Of a stretch of DNA of 64,000 bases, positions 17,097 to 26,459 are shown piece by piece. The notes under the pieces are model-generated. The model saw only the letters and a program-made list of their open reading frames with translations, made no database searches and had not been told where the DNA came from. A program made the position numbers and the translations under genes. The DNA comes from Clostridiales bacterium UBA7568. Its GTDB lineage: Bacteria > Bacillota > Clostridia > Oscillospirales > CAG-272. The stretch is from the NCBI GenBank assembly GCA_002479075.1, contig DLLG01000004.1:501081-565080 (forward strand). Direction: 5' to 3'. How positions within the stretch are numbered: position 1 is the stretch's first letter; every line of letters starts with the position of its first letter.

Positions 17097-18197
17097 ATGC
17101 ACGAAGTTAAAAACGGAGAGAAAAAACTTTCCGAAAGAAAAAAGCAGATACTTCGTGCCGTTGTTGAGGCGCATATAGCAACGGGCGAGCCTGTCGGATC
17201 CAAATATCTGACGGACAACGCCGGCATCAACTTCTCTTCGGCAACGGTGAGAAGCGAAATGGCAGATCTTGAAGAGATGGGCTATCTCGAACAGCCTCAC
17301 ACCTCCTCCGGCAGAGTGCCGACGAAGCTCGGATATCATTTCTATATAGACTCGCTGATGAACGGTTACAAGCTCTCGGCGATGGAGACGATAGAGCTGA
17401 ACAACACGCTGAAGGGAAAGATCGGCGAGCTTGATTCTCTTATGACGGGGGTTTCAAAGCTTGTCTCCTCTCTGACCAATTACACAACCGTTGCGTTGAA
17501 GGCGGAAAACAGAGAACAGACGGTCGATCGTTTTTCCTATATGATTCTCGACGCGCACAGCTTCCTCATAGTTATGAGAATGGCGGACAGCAGCGTTGTC
17601 ACAAAGCAGATACAGACGCACGTTCTCGTTGACGACAGACTTCTGAAGCGTCTGACGCAGCTTTTGACAAAGTATCTCGCAAGAACCCCCGCGAAGGACA
17701 TATCGTTTTCCGTTGTGATGACGATAGAACGGGAGATCGGGGTCGGCGGAGCGATAGTTGCGCCGTCTGTCAAAGCGGTATACGAAGCGATCGGCGGCAG
17801 CGCCGATGCGGATCTCCGCTTCGAAGGCGTCAACAGGTTGCTCGAATATCCGGAGTTTTCGGATATTGAAAAGATCCGCGGAATGCTTGAGATGATGGAA
17901 AACAAGCAGGAGATGATAAAAATTCTTTCCGAGGCGGACAGCGACAAGGTCAATGTTTACATCGGCGGCGGAGAGCAGGAGGGATTGGTTGACAATTCCG
18001 CTCTGATATTCAAAAAGCTCACGGTCGGCGGGAAGGTCGTCGGCGCGATCGGCGTCATTGGACCTTCGAGAATGGATTATTCAAAGGTTATCTCAACTAT
18101 GGAATATCTTTCAAGACAGATATCGGTGCTTTTCGGAGGGGCGCTCCCTCCCGGAAAGACGGAGCTCTCGGAAGATAGCACCGGAAAGGACGAATAG
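17097..18197 (+). CDS. hrcA: heat-inducible transcription repressor HrcA
   Basis: HrcA represses class I heat-shock genes by binding CIRCE, and its own folding depends on GroEL. The N-terminal winged helix is recognisable: AHIATGEPVGSKYL, SSATVRSEMADLEEMGYL and then PHTSSGRVPT. The C-terminal GAF-like region ends with the typical GAIGVIGPSRMDYSKVIS. The 366-residue length is normal. An AAAGGAGGG site precedes the ATG. It is the first gene of the hrcA-grpE-dnaK-dnaJ-prmA operon and sits directly under its own operator. Confidence 0.95.
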   Translation: MHEVKNGEKKLSERKKQILRAVVEAHIATGEPVGSKYLTDNAGINFSSATVRSEMADLEEMGYLEQPHTSSGRVPTKLGYHFYIDSLMNGYKLSAMETIELNNTLKGKIGELDSLMTGVSKLVSSLTNYTTVALKAENREQTVDRFSYMILDAHSFLIVMRMADSSVVTKQIQTHVLVDDRLLKRLTQLLTKYLARTPAKDISFSVVMTIEREIGVGGAIVAPSVKAVYEAIGGSADADLRFEGVNRLLEYPEFSDIEKIRGMLEMMENKQEMIKILSEADSDKVNVYIGGGEQEGLVDNSALIFKKLTVGGKVVGAIGVIGPSRMDYSKVISTMEYLSRQISVLFGGALPPGKTELSEDSTGKDE

Positions 18198-18203
18198 TAA
18201 ACA

Positions 18204-18761
18204 ATGGATGAGAAAAAGATAGAAACAGAAGAAAAAAAGACTTCGGAGGGCTCCGGCGAGCATAAGCCGTCCGGAGACGGAAAAAAAGAGCTTTCAAAGC
18301 TGAAAGGCGAGGTCAAAAAGCTATCGGGCGAGCTTGAAGCGAAAGCCAAGGCTTATGACGAGCTGAACGACAAATACCTTCGTATGATGGCGGAATACGA
18401 TAATTTCAGAAAGCGTTCTCAAAGGGAGCGCGACGGAATTTATGCTTCCGCATATGAGGAGGCTCTGAAGGAATTCCTTCCTATGTCCGACAATCTTCAG
18501 AGATCGCTTGCCTACGCAGGTACTGAAAACTTTGCAAAGGGCATAGAAATGATAGTAAATCAATTTTCCGATACGCTGAAAAAGCTCGGAATTGAGGAAT
18601 ACGGAAAAAGGGGAGACCCGTTCGACCCGAATATCCACAACGCCGTTATGAGAACGGATGACGATTCTCTCGGCGAGAACACGGTTGCCGAGGTGCTCCA
18701 GAAGGGCTACAGAAAAGGCGACAAGATACTTCGCTTTGCTATGGTCAAAGTAGCAAACTGA
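18204..18761 (+). CDS. grpE: nucleotide exchange factor GrpE
   Basis: GrpE releases ADP from DnaK. Its N-terminal 75 residues are charged and coiled-coil-like (KLKGEVKKLSGELEAKAKAY). The family block RMMAEYDNFRKRSQRER follows, then the beta domain with FDPNIHNAVMRTDD and the C-terminal VLQKGYRKGDKILRFAMVKV. The 185-residue length is normal. Only 6 bases separate it from hrcA and the ribosome site is weak, so translational coupling to hrcA is likely. Confidence 0.93.
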   Translation: MDEKKIETEEKKTSEGSGEHKPSGDGKKELSKLKGEVKKLSGELEAKAKAYDELNDKYLRMMAEYDNFRKRSQRERDGIYASAYEEALKEFLPMSDNLQRSLAYAGTENFAKGIEMIVNQFSDTLKKLGIEEYGKRGDPFDPNIHNAVMRTDDDSLGENTVAEVLQKGYRKGDKILRFAMVKVAN

Positions 18762-18807
18762 AATATAAAAACAAGAAAAAATTAACTTTGATCGGAGGAT
18801 ATATATT

Positions 18808-20637
18808 ATGGGAAAAATTATCGGTATTGACCTTGGTACAACAAACTCTTGCGTGGCAGTTTACGAGGGCGGCGAGCCTGTCGTAATAACCAACCCGGAA
18901 GGCTCGAGAACAACTCCTTCCGTTGTTGCTTTCTCGAAGAACGATTCAAAAGAAAGAATTGTCGGTCAGACAGCAAAGAGACAGGCAATTCAGAACCCCG
19001 AAAGAACCGTTATGAGTATCAAGCGTAAAATGGGTACAAACGAAACGGTTGATATTGACGGCAAGAAATACACTCCTCAGGAAATTTCCGCAATGATTCT
19101 TCAGAAGCTGAAGGCTGACGCAGAAGCTTATCTCGGCACGAAGGTAACGCAGGCTGTTATCACAGTCCCCGCTTACTTCAACGATGCGCAGAGACAGGCA
19201 ACAAAGGACGCTGGCAAGATTGCCGGCCTTGAAGTGCTCAGAATTATAAACGAGCCGACGGCAGCAGCGCTTGCATATGGCGTTGACAAAGAGGGTATGG
19301 ATCAGAAGGTAATGATCTTCGACCTCGGCGGCGGTACGTTCGATGTTTCGATCCTTGAAATCTCGGACGGCGTGTTCGAAGTGCTTTCGACAAACGGTAA
19401 CACAAGACTCGGCGGCGACGATTTCGACCAGAGAATTATAGATTGGCTTGCAGACTCCTTCCAGAAGGAGCACGGAATTGATCTCCGTAACGACAAGATG
19501 GCTCTTCAGAGATTGAAGGACGCAGCCGAAAAGGCAAAGATAGAGCTTTCGGGCACAATGAGCTCGAATATCAACCTCCCGTTTATCACGGCTGACCAGA
19601 ACGGCCCCGTACATCTTGATATGACTCTCACAAGAGCCAAATTCAACGAGCTGACGGCTGACCTTGTTGCGGACACAATTACTCCCTGCAAGCAGGCTCT
19701 CAAGGACGCGGGACTTGATGTTTCAAAGATAGATAAGGTTCTTCTTGTCGGCGGTTCGACACGTATCCCCGCTGTTCAGGAAGCTGTCAAGAATTTCTGC
19801 GGCAAGGAACCCTTCAAGGGAATCAACCCTGATGAATGCGTTGCAATCGGCGCGGCTATCCAGGGCGGCGTTCTCGGCGGCGAGGTCAAGGATCTTCTCC
19901 TTCTCGATGTTACTCCGCTTTCCCTCGGTATTGAGACGCTCGGCGGCATCTGCACGAAGATAATCGACAGAAACACAACAATCCCCGTAAAGAAATCGCA
20001 GATATTCTCAACCGCGGCAGACGGTCAGACATCTGTTGAGATACACGTTCTCCAGGGCGAGCGTGAAAAAGCGTCCGCGAACACGACTCTCGGCAGATTC
20101 TCTCTTGACGGTATCCCCGCAGCGCCCAGAGGCGTTCCGCAGATCGAGGTTACTTTCGATATCGACGCAAACGGCATCGTAAACGTATCTGCAAAGGATA
20201 TGGGCACGGGCAAGGAACAGCACATAACGATCACCTCCTCCTCCAATATGAGCAAGGAAGACATTGACCGTGCTGTCAAGGAAGCAGAAAAGTTTGCAGA
20301 GGAAGACAAGAAGCTCAAAGAGCTTGTTGAAGCAAAGAACAAGGCAGAGGCTTATGTCCTCCAGACCGAAAAGACGCTTGACGAGATCGGCGATAAGGTA
20401 AGCGAGAGCGAAAAGCAGGAAGTCCGCGACGGGCTTGAAAACCTCAAAAAGGCTGTTGCAACGGATGACGTTGACGCTATCAAGAACGCAACGGAAGCAT
20501 TTGAGAAGAAGTTCTATGCGCTTTCCGAAAAGCTCTATAAGGCTCAGGGCGGTGCCGGCACGGACGGCGGTCAGCAGGGCGGCACGTCGCAGAATGACGA
20601 CGGCAGCTACTCCGCAGACTTCACCGAGAAAAACTGA
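18808..20637 (+). CDS. dnaK: molecular chaperone DnaK (Hsp70)
   Basis: DnaK starts with GIDLGTTNSCVAVYEGG, the phosphate-1 motif, and contains NEPTAAALAYG and IFDLGGGTFDVSIL in the nucleotide-binding domain. The VEIHVLQGERE and DIDANGIVNVSAKD blocks mark the substrate-binding domain. The lid ends in a Gly/Gln-rich tail. At 609 residues it is full length. Codon use is visibly more biased than in its neighbours, as expected for a highly expressed gene. The ATG has a GGAGG site 11 bases upstream. Confidence 0.97.
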   Translation: MGKIIGIDLGTTNSCVAVYEGGEPVVITNPEGSRTTPSVVAFSKNDSKERIVGQTAKRQAIQNPERTVMSIKRKMGTNETVDIDGKKYTPQEISAMILQKLKADAEAYLGTKVTQAVITVPAYFNDAQRQATKDAGKIAGLEVLRIINEPTAAALAYGVDKEGMDQKVMIFDLGGGTFDVSILEISDGVFEVLSTNGNTRLGGDDFDQRIIDWLADSFQKEHGIDLRNDKMALQRLKDAAEKAKIELSGTMSSNINLPFITADQNGPVHLDMTLTRAKFNELTADLVADTITPCKQALKDAGLDVSKIDKVLLVGGSTRIPAVQEAVKNFCGKEPFKGINPDECVAIGAAIQGGVLGGEVKDLLLLDVTPLSLGIETLGGICTKIIDRNTTIPVKKSQIFSTAADGQTSVEIHVLQGEREKASANTTLGRFSLDGIPAAPRGVPQIEVTFDIDANGIVNVSAKDMGTGKEQHITITSSSNMSKEDIDRAVKEAEKFAEEDKKLKELVEAKNKAEAYVLQTEKTLDEIGDKVSESEKQEVRDGLENLKKAVATDDVDAIKNATEAFEKKFYALSEKLYKAQGGAGTDGGQQGGTSQNDDGSYSADFTEKN

Positions 20638-20656
20638 CAGATAAACTTTGATATTC

Positions 20657-20685
20657 GCCGGAGGCACGGGTAACGTGTCTCCGGC
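20657..20685 (+). other. hairpin between dnaK and dnaJ without a T-run
   Basis: A 12-bp stem with a single G-T pair (20657-20668 with 20674-20685) closes a GGTAA loop. The bases after it are AAATTCGG, so it is not a classic terminator. It could stabilise the 3' end of the dnaK message or mark an RNA-processing site that lowers dnaJ relative to dnaK. Confidence 0.7.
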
Positions 20686-20706
20686 AAATTCGGAAAAGGA
20701 AACATA

Positions 20707-21843
20707 ATGAAGGATTATTATGATATTCTCGGCGTTTCAAAGACGGCGAGTGACGATGAAATAAAAAAAGCGTACAGAACGCTTGCTAAAAAATATCATC
20801 CCGATATGAATCCCGGAGACAAGAAAGCGGAGGAGATGTTCAAGGACGTCAATACCGCTTATGCTGTTTTATCCGACCCTGAAAAGAGAGCGAATTACGA
20901 TCGCTTCGGAGAAGAGGGCGTAAACGGTCAGGGTGGCTTCGGCGGAGCCGGAGGATTTGGCGGTTTCGGCGGGGGATTTTCGGGCGACTTTGATATTTCC
21001 GACCTTTTCGGCGATATATTCGGCGGAGGTTCGCGCAGGAGAAACGGCCCCGTCCGCGGAGATGACCTGCTTTACAGGGTGACCGTAACCTTTGAGGAAG
21101 CGGCTTTCGGCTGTAAGAAGGAAATAAAATACAATAAGGTCGACAAATGCTCCGATTGCGGTGGCACCGGAGCGGCAAAAGGCTCAACGGCAAAGACCTG
21201 TCCGCGGTGCGGCGGCAGCGGAAGCATAAAAACGCAGCAGAGAACGCCGTTCGGTGTAATGCAATCGACGACGGTCTGTCCGGATTGCGGCGGCAAGGGA
21301 ACGATCATTTCAAACCCCTGCAAGACCTGTCGCGGTACGGGCAACGTAAACGTTGCTAAAACGCTTGAAGTTTCGATACCCGCGGGCATTGCGGACGGAA
21401 ACCGTATTTCGCTTCACGGAATGGGCAATGCGGGAAAGAACGGCGGCACGCCCGGCGACCTTTTCATTGAGGTCAGCGTTCGCCCGCACGCGATATTCCG
21501 TCGCGACGGAAATGACATAAAATGCGATATACCGATAACCTTTGCGGAGGCGGCTCTCGGTGCGACGATAAATGTTCCGACGCTTGAAGGCGACCCCGTT
21601 ACTTTCGATATTCCGGAGGGGACGCAGAGCGGCACGTCGTTTACCGTAAAAGGCAGGGGCATACCGAACATAAGCGGCAGAGGCAGAGGAAACATTGTTT
21701 TCAGAGTAATGGTTGAAGTTCCGAAGAGCCTGACGGCAGAGCAGAAGGACGCTCTGCGCAAATTCTCGGATCTCTGCGGAAACAGCAACTATTCAAAGAG
21801 AAACTCGTTTTTCGATAAATTCAGAAAGGACAACCGCAAATGA
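20707..21843 (+). CDS. dnaJ: molecular chaperone DnaJ (Hsp40)
   Basis: DnaJ stimulates the DnaK ATPase and delivers substrates. The J domain has the HPD motif in AKKYHPDMNPG, followed by a Gly/Phe-rich linker (near residues 75-95) and four CxxCxGxG zinc-binding repeats starting at CSDCGGTG. The C-terminal substrate-binding domains are complete at 378 residues. The last gene but one of the heat-shock operon. Its stop overlaps the start of prmA. Confidence 0.96.
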   Translation: MKDYYDILGVSKTASDDEIKKAYRTLAKKYHPDMNPGDKKAEEMFKDVNTAYAVLSDPEKRANYDRFGEEGVNGQGGFGGAGGFGGFGGGFSGDFDISDLFGDIFGGGSRRRNGPVRGDDLLYRVTVTFEEAAFGCKKEIKYNKVDKCSDCGGTGAAKGSTAKTCPRCGGSGSIKTQQRTPFGVMQSTTVCPDCGGKGTIISNPCKTCRGTGNVNVAKTLEVSIPAGIADGNRISLHGMGNAGKNGGTPGDLFIEVSVRPHAIFRRDGNDIKCDIPITFAEAALGATINVPTLEGDPVTFDIPEGTQSGTSFTVKGRGIPNISGRGRGNIVFRVMVEVPKSLTAEQKDALRKFSDLCGNSNYSKRNSFFDKFRKDNRK

Positions 21844-22760
21844 AATGGACGCAGATAAGGGTCACCTGCAAGACAGAACATATTGACGAGGTTGCGGCTG
21901 TGCTGACCGTGCTCGACACGGGCGTTATGATAGAGGATTACAGCGACGTCCTTACCTCTCTGCGCACCGTTTACGGCGAGCTTATTGACGAAAAGATTCT
22001 CCGCGCGGACAAAACGATTGCCTCGGCAAGTATTTACGTCAGCGATAAAAAGACAGCCGAGGAGGATGTTGATTTCATTTCGTCACGCCTTGCCTCCCTC
22101 GGAATAAAGGCTGATATTGCGACGGCAGAACTCGACGAGGAGGACTGGTCGACCGCTTGGAGAAAATTCTATAAGCCGACGAAGATCGGCAGACATATTG
22201 TCATCGTGCCGAGCTGGGAGAAATACGAAAAGCAGGAGGGGGACATTATAATCGATATGGATCCCGGAATGGCTTTCGGAACCGGCACGCACGAGACGAC
22301 GAGACTTTGCGCAACGCTTCTCGAAGAAAACGTAAAGCCCGGTGACTATATGCTTGACGTCGGGGCGGGGAGCGGAATTCTTGCAATCTGCGCGGCTAAG
22401 CTCGGCGCAGACTATTGCGCCGCTTGCGATATAGATCCCGTTGCAGTAAAGACAGAAAAAGAGAATGCCGAAAGAAACGGTTGCGATATTGACTGCTTTG
22501 TTTCGGATCTGCTTGCTTCCGTTAAAATAAAGGACGGAAAAAAATACGATATTGTTACGGCGAACATCGTTGCGGACATAATCATAAGAATGTCTCCGGA
22601 CATCGGAGGGTACATCCGCGACGGAGGACTGCTTGTCGTTTCGGGGATTATTGACAAAAGGGAAGCCGAGGTGCGCTCTGCGCTCGAAAAAGGCGGCTTT
22701 GATTGCGAAAAATCGCTGCACGACAAGGGCTGGTGCGCGATGCTTTGTCGCAAAAAGTAA
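21840..22760 (+). CDS. prmA: ribosomal protein L11 methyltransferase
   Basis: PrmA methylates ribosomal protein L11. The class I SAM domain has the motif LDVGAGSGILAICAAKLGA and the motif-IV-like VTANIVADIII. The region MDPGMAFGTGTHETTRLC is diagnostic for PrmA. The 306-residue length is normal. It starts inside the end of dnaJ (ATGA overlap), an arrangement common in Firmicutes dnaK operons. Confidence 0.95.
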   Translation: MKWTQIRVTCKTEHIDEVAAVLTVLDTGVMIEDYSDVLTSLRTVYGELIDEKILRADKTIASASIYVSDKKTAEEDVDFISSRLASLGIKADIATAELDEEDWSTAWRKFYKPTKIGRHIVIVPSWEKYEKQEGDIIIDMDPGMAFGTGTHETTRLCATLLEENVKPGDYMLDVGAGSGILAICAAKLGADYCAACDIDPVAVKTEKENAERNGCDIDCFVSDLLASVKIKDGKKYDIVTANIVADIIIRMSPDIGGYIRDGGLLVVSGIIDKREAEVRSALEKGGFDCEKSLHDKGWCAMLCRKK

Positions 22761-22799
22761 TTTTTTTAAAAAAAGTCGGCAAATATTTCAAAATAGCTT

Positions 22800-22828
22800 T
22801 GACAAAATTCATTTTATAGTATATAATG
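22800..22828 (+). promoter_or_regulatory. strong sigma-A promoter with consensus boxes
   Basis: TTGACA at 22800-22805 and TATAAT at 22823-22828 are both perfect and 17 bases apart. It drives the leader and membrane protein gene at 23000. Confidence 0.92.
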
Positions 22829-22834
22829 TAGGTT

Positions 22835-22999
22835 AGTCTCGTGGGCGATCGCGTAGGCGGTCGCTTACGTGCGACTTAATTATTGCGAAAAATGAATTTT
22901 TTCTTTTAAGTCGCTTAAACTTGATATAAACGGTGCGTGCGGATCGGCGATAACCGCTTGCATAAAAATAAAAAAGATCGCCGGAAATGAGGCAACCAG
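22835..22999 (+). promoter_or_regulatory. long structured 5' leader, candidate cis-regulatory RNA
   Basis: About 165 bases separate the expected start site from the ATG. Three inverted repeats follow one another: GCGATCG with CGGTCGC (22846-22852, 22859-22865), GCGACTTAA with TTAAGTCGC (22871-22879, 22906-22914), and CGGCGAT with ATCGCCG (22945-22951, 22977-22983). The last one ends just before the GAGG ribosome site. I do not recognise a known riboswitch family in it. Confidence 0.5.
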
Positions 23000-23788
23000 A
23001 TGACAAAAGACACAAATAACAAAACGAGACCTGCTCTTCCGAAGGAGGACGCTGCGCTTTATCGCCTTCTGGCGGTCATAGCATATGCCATAATCGGCTT
23101 TGCCATCATCATAGCCATAGGCAAAAACGAGGGCGCTCTGGGAGGAGTTTTTGTAAACGGATTTTATATTGCCGGAATGCTTGTCCTGTTTGCTGCTCTT
23201 GTGTTCGGGATTGTGTACGGTATGCTCAAAAATATAAAGGGGAGAGTTTTCTCTATTGCCGGCGTTTGCGCGGCAGTTGCTCCGCTTATCCTTTCCCTCG
23301 GACTTTATAACGAGATGACAAGAGCGAATATAAAGATAAAGGTCGCTTTTATCGCGCTCGTGTTCATCCTCTTTATCGCAAACCTTTGCCCCAAAATATA
23401 CACATATGTTTCCGCTGTTACGGTTTTCTGTGCGGCTTCTGTGTATTATATTTCCGTTCCTATGGGAATGTTCACGGGAAGCTCGGTCAGAGTGCTTGAC
23501 ATATTTATGAAGATAATTTCGTATCCCATAGGGATTCTGCTTCCCATAGCGGCGGCTTATGCGGCAATAGTCGCAAACAAAAACGAGGGAAGATTCAGAC
23601 TCGGCAAGCTCAGACTTCAGTTCTCAACGGACAAGGTTGTGTTCTTCGGCTTTGTTGTTCTTATGGCTGTGCTCTTTGCTTCTGCTGTGATTATGCTTGT
23701 ATTTCCCGCGCTTTTGCTTCCTTGCGAAATAGCAATCGGCGCTGTACTCGCGCTGCTTGGTATAATATGCACCATCAAATTATTGTAA
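23000..23788 (+). CDS. polytopic membrane protein of unknown function
   Basis: I do not recognise this 262-residue protein. It has a polar N-terminus of about 22 residues (MTKDTNNKTRPALPKED) and roughly seven hydrophobic helices, near residues 24-43, 53-75, 82-100, 110-128, 133-155, 170-192 and 210-262. There are no obvious charged residues inside the helices that would suggest a transporter, and no catalytic motif. It stands alone, with its own strong promoter and a long structured leader, and is followed by a separate promoter for the regulator gene. Confidence 0.7.
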   Translation: MTKDTNNKTRPALPKEDAALYRLLAVIAYAIIGFAIIIAIGKNEGALGGVFVNGFYIAGMLVLFAALVFGIVYGMLKNIKGRVFSIAGVCAAVAPLILSLGLYNEMTRANIKIKVAFIALVFILFIANLCPKIYTYVSAVTVFCAASVYYISVPMGMFTGSSVRVLDIFMKIISYPIGILLPIAAAYAAIVANKNEGRFRLGKLRLQFSTDKVVFFGFVVLMAVLFASAVIMLVFPALLLPCEIAIGAVLALLGIICTIKLL

Positions 23789-23814
23789 TTTTAGATAAAT
23801 TCACAAAAAAACTA

Positions 23815-23843
23815 TTGAAATTCTACAAAAAGTGCGGTAAAAT
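23815..23843 (+). promoter_or_regulatory. promoter of the CdaR-like regulator gene
   Basis: TTGAAA at 23815-23820 and TAAAAT at 23838-23843 are 17 bases apart, 70 bases before the start codon. Confidence 0.75.
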
Positions 23844-23913
23844 ATAGATACAGATTTATATTTATTGGACTTTGCGGAAAATGGCACTGTCCAAAGGAGA
23901 GGAAGCAGGATAA

Positions 23914-24999
23914 ATGTCAAGCAGGTTGTTTCAAGGCGTAATACACCAGATGAAGGACGCAATAGGGAGAACAATCGGCGTAATAGATGAAAACGGCGCA
24001 GTTGTCGCTTGCAGCGATTTGACGAAGATCGGAGAAACAAGAGCAGCCGTGCGTGAAGAGCTTTCATACGTTTCGGATTGTATCAAACACGGCGGAGTAA
24101 CATACCGCCCGCTTGTTTCGGGGCCTCATTCTGAGTATATAGTATTCGTTGACGGAGAGGACGCGATGGCAGAGAAGATGTCTCTTGTTCTTGCCGTTGC
24201 GCTTTCAAGCATCAAGGGGTACCACGACGACAAGTATGACAAGGTATCTTTTATAAAGAACCTTCTGCTCGATAATATCCTTCCCGGCGATATATACGTC
24301 AAGAGCAGAGAGCTTCATCTCGCAACGGATGTTGAAAGAATTGTATTCCTCATAAGAATTCTTTCGAGCTCCGAGGCATCTCCTTATGATATAATCCTCA
24401 ATCTCTTCCCGAATTCCGGCTCGGACTATGTTATCAGTACCGGCGAAAAGGAGATAGTTCTCGTTCGCGAGGTAAAGCCCGGAACGGATAAATCGGAATT
24501 CGAAAAAACAGCAACTATGATAGCGGACACGCTTGCCGCAGAATTCTATACAAAGGTATCGATTGGCATAGGCAGCGCTGTTGACAATATGAAGGACATT
24601 TCCCGCTCATACAGAGAGGCGCAGGCGGCGCTTGAGGTCGGAAGGGTGTTCGACACGGATAAGAGCATAGTCAGTTATGAAAACCTCGGTATCGGTCGTC
24701 TTATATACCAGCTTCCGACGACGCTCTGCGAAATGTTTTTGAACGAGGTGTTCCAGAAGGGTAGCATTGACCTGCTTGACAGGGAAACGCTTTCGACGAT
24801 ACAGTGCTTTTTCGATAACAACCTCAACGTTTCCGAAACATCGAGAAAGATGTTTGTTCACAGAAACACCCTTGTTTACAGACTTGACAAGATAAAAAAG
24901 ATAACAGGTCTCGACCTGCGCGAGTTTGACAATGCAATAACGTTCAAGGTTGCGCTTATGGTCAGAAGCTATTTAAATTCAAAGTCTAACAGATATTGA
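23914..24999 (+). CDS. CdaR/PucR-type transcriptional regulator
   Basis: This is a 361-residue regulator with an N-terminal sensory domain of the CdaR diacid-recognition type (FQGVIHQMKDAIGRTIGVID, residues 6-25). A middle GGDEF-like segment of the PucR architecture spans about 130-260. The C-terminal HTH, near residues 305-350, contains LNVSETSRKMFVHRNTLVYR, the hallmark of the PucR_C/HTH_30 family. Such proteins usually respond to small carboxylic acids or sugars. The target genes are not evident here, since no catabolic operon is adjacent. It has an AAAGGAG site and its own promoter and terminator. Confidence 0.82.
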   Translation: MSSRLFQGVIHQMKDAIGRTIGVIDENGAVVACSDLTKIGETRAAVREELSYVSDCIKHGGVTYRPLVSGPHSEYIVFVDGEDAMAEKMSLVLAVALSSIKGYHDDKYDKVSFIKNLLLDNILPGDIYVKSRELHLATDVERIVFLIRILSSSEASPYDIILNLFPNSGSDYVISTGEKEIVLVREVKPGTDKSEFEKTATMIADTLAAEFYTKVSIGIGSAVDNMKDISRSYREAQAALEVGRVFDTDKSIVSYENLGIGRLIYQLPTTLCEMFLNEVFQKGSIDLLDRETLSTIQCFFDNNLNVSETSRKMFVHRNTLVYRLDKIKKITGLDLREFDNAITFKVALMVRSYLNSKSNRY

Positions 25000-25009
25000 T
25001 ATTGTCAGC

Positions 25010-25048
25010 GAGCGATCCCGATTCATCGGGCTCGCTCTCTTATATATT
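25010..25048 (+). terminator. intrinsic terminator after the CdaR-like regulator
   Basis: GAGCGA-T-CCCGA pairs with TCGGG-C-TCGCTC (25010-25037) around a TTCA loop, with one internal mismatch, and is followed by TCTTATATATT. Confidence 0.8.
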
Positions 25049-25074
25049 GAGAAATAATCGAAAAAGGAGCTTTT

Positions 25075-26433
25075 ATGTTCAATTCAGACGAAGATATACG
25101 TCAAAACGACATAGAAAACGAGCCCGAAAGCAATGCCGCGGAAGAAAGCCGTGAGCCGGACGCTGCGGGCACCGACAGCCCCGCAACGCAGGAAAAAACG
25201 GAGAAGCCGAAGAGGCAGCCAAAGACGGTTACTGTCGGTAAGGCGGTGCTTATAGCGGCTCTGTCCGTTTTGATCGCCGTTACGATTTCCGTTCAGGCGA
25301 CGTTCATTGCGCTTTACGGGCATTATAAGCAGAAAATAACCGAGGCGTACGGACGCGCAGCCGAATACGGGAACCTTATTGAAGTTGCCGATATATTTGA
25401 CAGCAAATACATCTATACGGTTGACAAAACCGGCATAAGCGACGATCTTGCAAGAGCATATGTTGCTTTGAGCGGAGACAGATTTGCTTCGTATCATTCC
25501 GCGGAGGAATGGGAGAGCGAAATGGCGGAGGCGTCGGGAAACAGCGTTGGTATCGGGGTTTACGTCGTTGCTATGAATGACGGAGTTTATGTTACGCACG
25601 TTATGAAAAACGGTCCCGCGGAAAAAGCGGAGCTGAAAAAGGGCGATGTTATCATCGGCGTTGACGGGGAGGGTATCGTCGGAATGAATCTTTCCGATGT
25701 TGTTCTTCGCATTGCCGGCGAGAGCGGAACGGATGTTGCGCTGACGGTTCTGCGCGACGGCGCGGAAATGAATATATCCGTCACGAGGGGAACTTATGAG
25801 GCGGAGACTGTTCTTGCTTCGAAAGTGTCTGCCGGCGGAAAAACATACGGGTATATAAGAATAACGGAATTTTTGAGCACAGAGCTGACGGCAAAGCATT
25901 TTATTTCAGCAGTTGACAGCCTTCTCGCTGCCGGTTGCGAAGGGCTTATATTCGACGTCAGAGACAACGGCGGCGGCAGCCTTGACGCGGTTGTAACGAT
26001 GATTGACTATCTCGTTCCGGAGGGACCGATCGTTCATCTTACGGACCTTGAAGGCAAGGAAAAATTCGATACGCCTATGTCCGATAAGCACGAGATAGAT
26101 TGTCCGATGGTTGTGCTTGTAAACGGAAACACGGCGTCTGCCTCCGAGCTTTTTACTTCCGCTTTGAGAGACTACGGAAAAGTAAAGGTCGTTGGGACAA
26201 ACACCTTCGGAAAGGGCTGCGGTCAGCAGGGATTTTCGCTTTCGAGCGGAGCCGTGCTCTATGTGACCACCTTCCTTTACAGCCCGCCGACCTCTCCGAA
26301 CTTTGATAAAAAGGGAATAGTTCCCGATGTTGTGATCGACATTTCGGAAGAATACAAAAATACAAATCTTTTCCTTATCGAGCCGGAAAACGATGTACAG
26401 CTTCTCCGTGCTATTGAGGAAATACAAAAATAA
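25075..26433 (+). CDS. S41 family C-terminal processing peptidase (CtpA-like)
   Basis: This is a 452-residue membrane-anchored serine protease. The N-terminal 58 residues are highly acidic and polar, followed by a membrane helix near 59-80. A PDZ domain spans about 160-245 (SVGIGVYVVAMNDGVYVTHV). The S41 catalytic core has LIFDVRDNGGGSLD, the nucleophile serine in NGNTASASELFTSAL and the general-base lysine in TFGKGCGQQ. Substrates may be envelope or sporulation proteins. It is a separate transcript, followed 26 bases later by greA. Confidence 0.92.
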   Translation: MFNSDEDIRQNDIENEPESNAAEESREPDAAGTDSPATQEKTEKPKRQPKTVTVGKAVLIAALSVLIAVTISVQATFIALYGHYKQKITEAYGRAAEYGNLIEVADIFDSKYIYTVDKTGISDDLARAYVALSGDRFASYHSAEEWESEMAEASGNSVGIGVYVVAMNDGVYVTHVMKNGPAEKAELKKGDVIIGVDGEGIVGMNLSDVVLRIAGESGTDVALTVLRDGAEMNISVTRGTYEAETVLASKVSAGGKTYGYIRITEFLSTELTAKHFISAVDSLLAAGCEGLIFDVRDNGGGSLDAVVTMIDYLVPEGPIVHLTDLEGKEKFDTPMSDKHEIDCPMVVLVNGNTASASELFTSALRDYGKVKVVGTNTFGKGCGQQGFSLSSGAVLYVTTFLYSPPTSPNFDKKGIVPDVVIDISEEYKNTNLFLIEPENDVQLLRAIEEIQK

Positions 26434-26459
26434 AACCAACCACAAGGAGAAAATACAAA

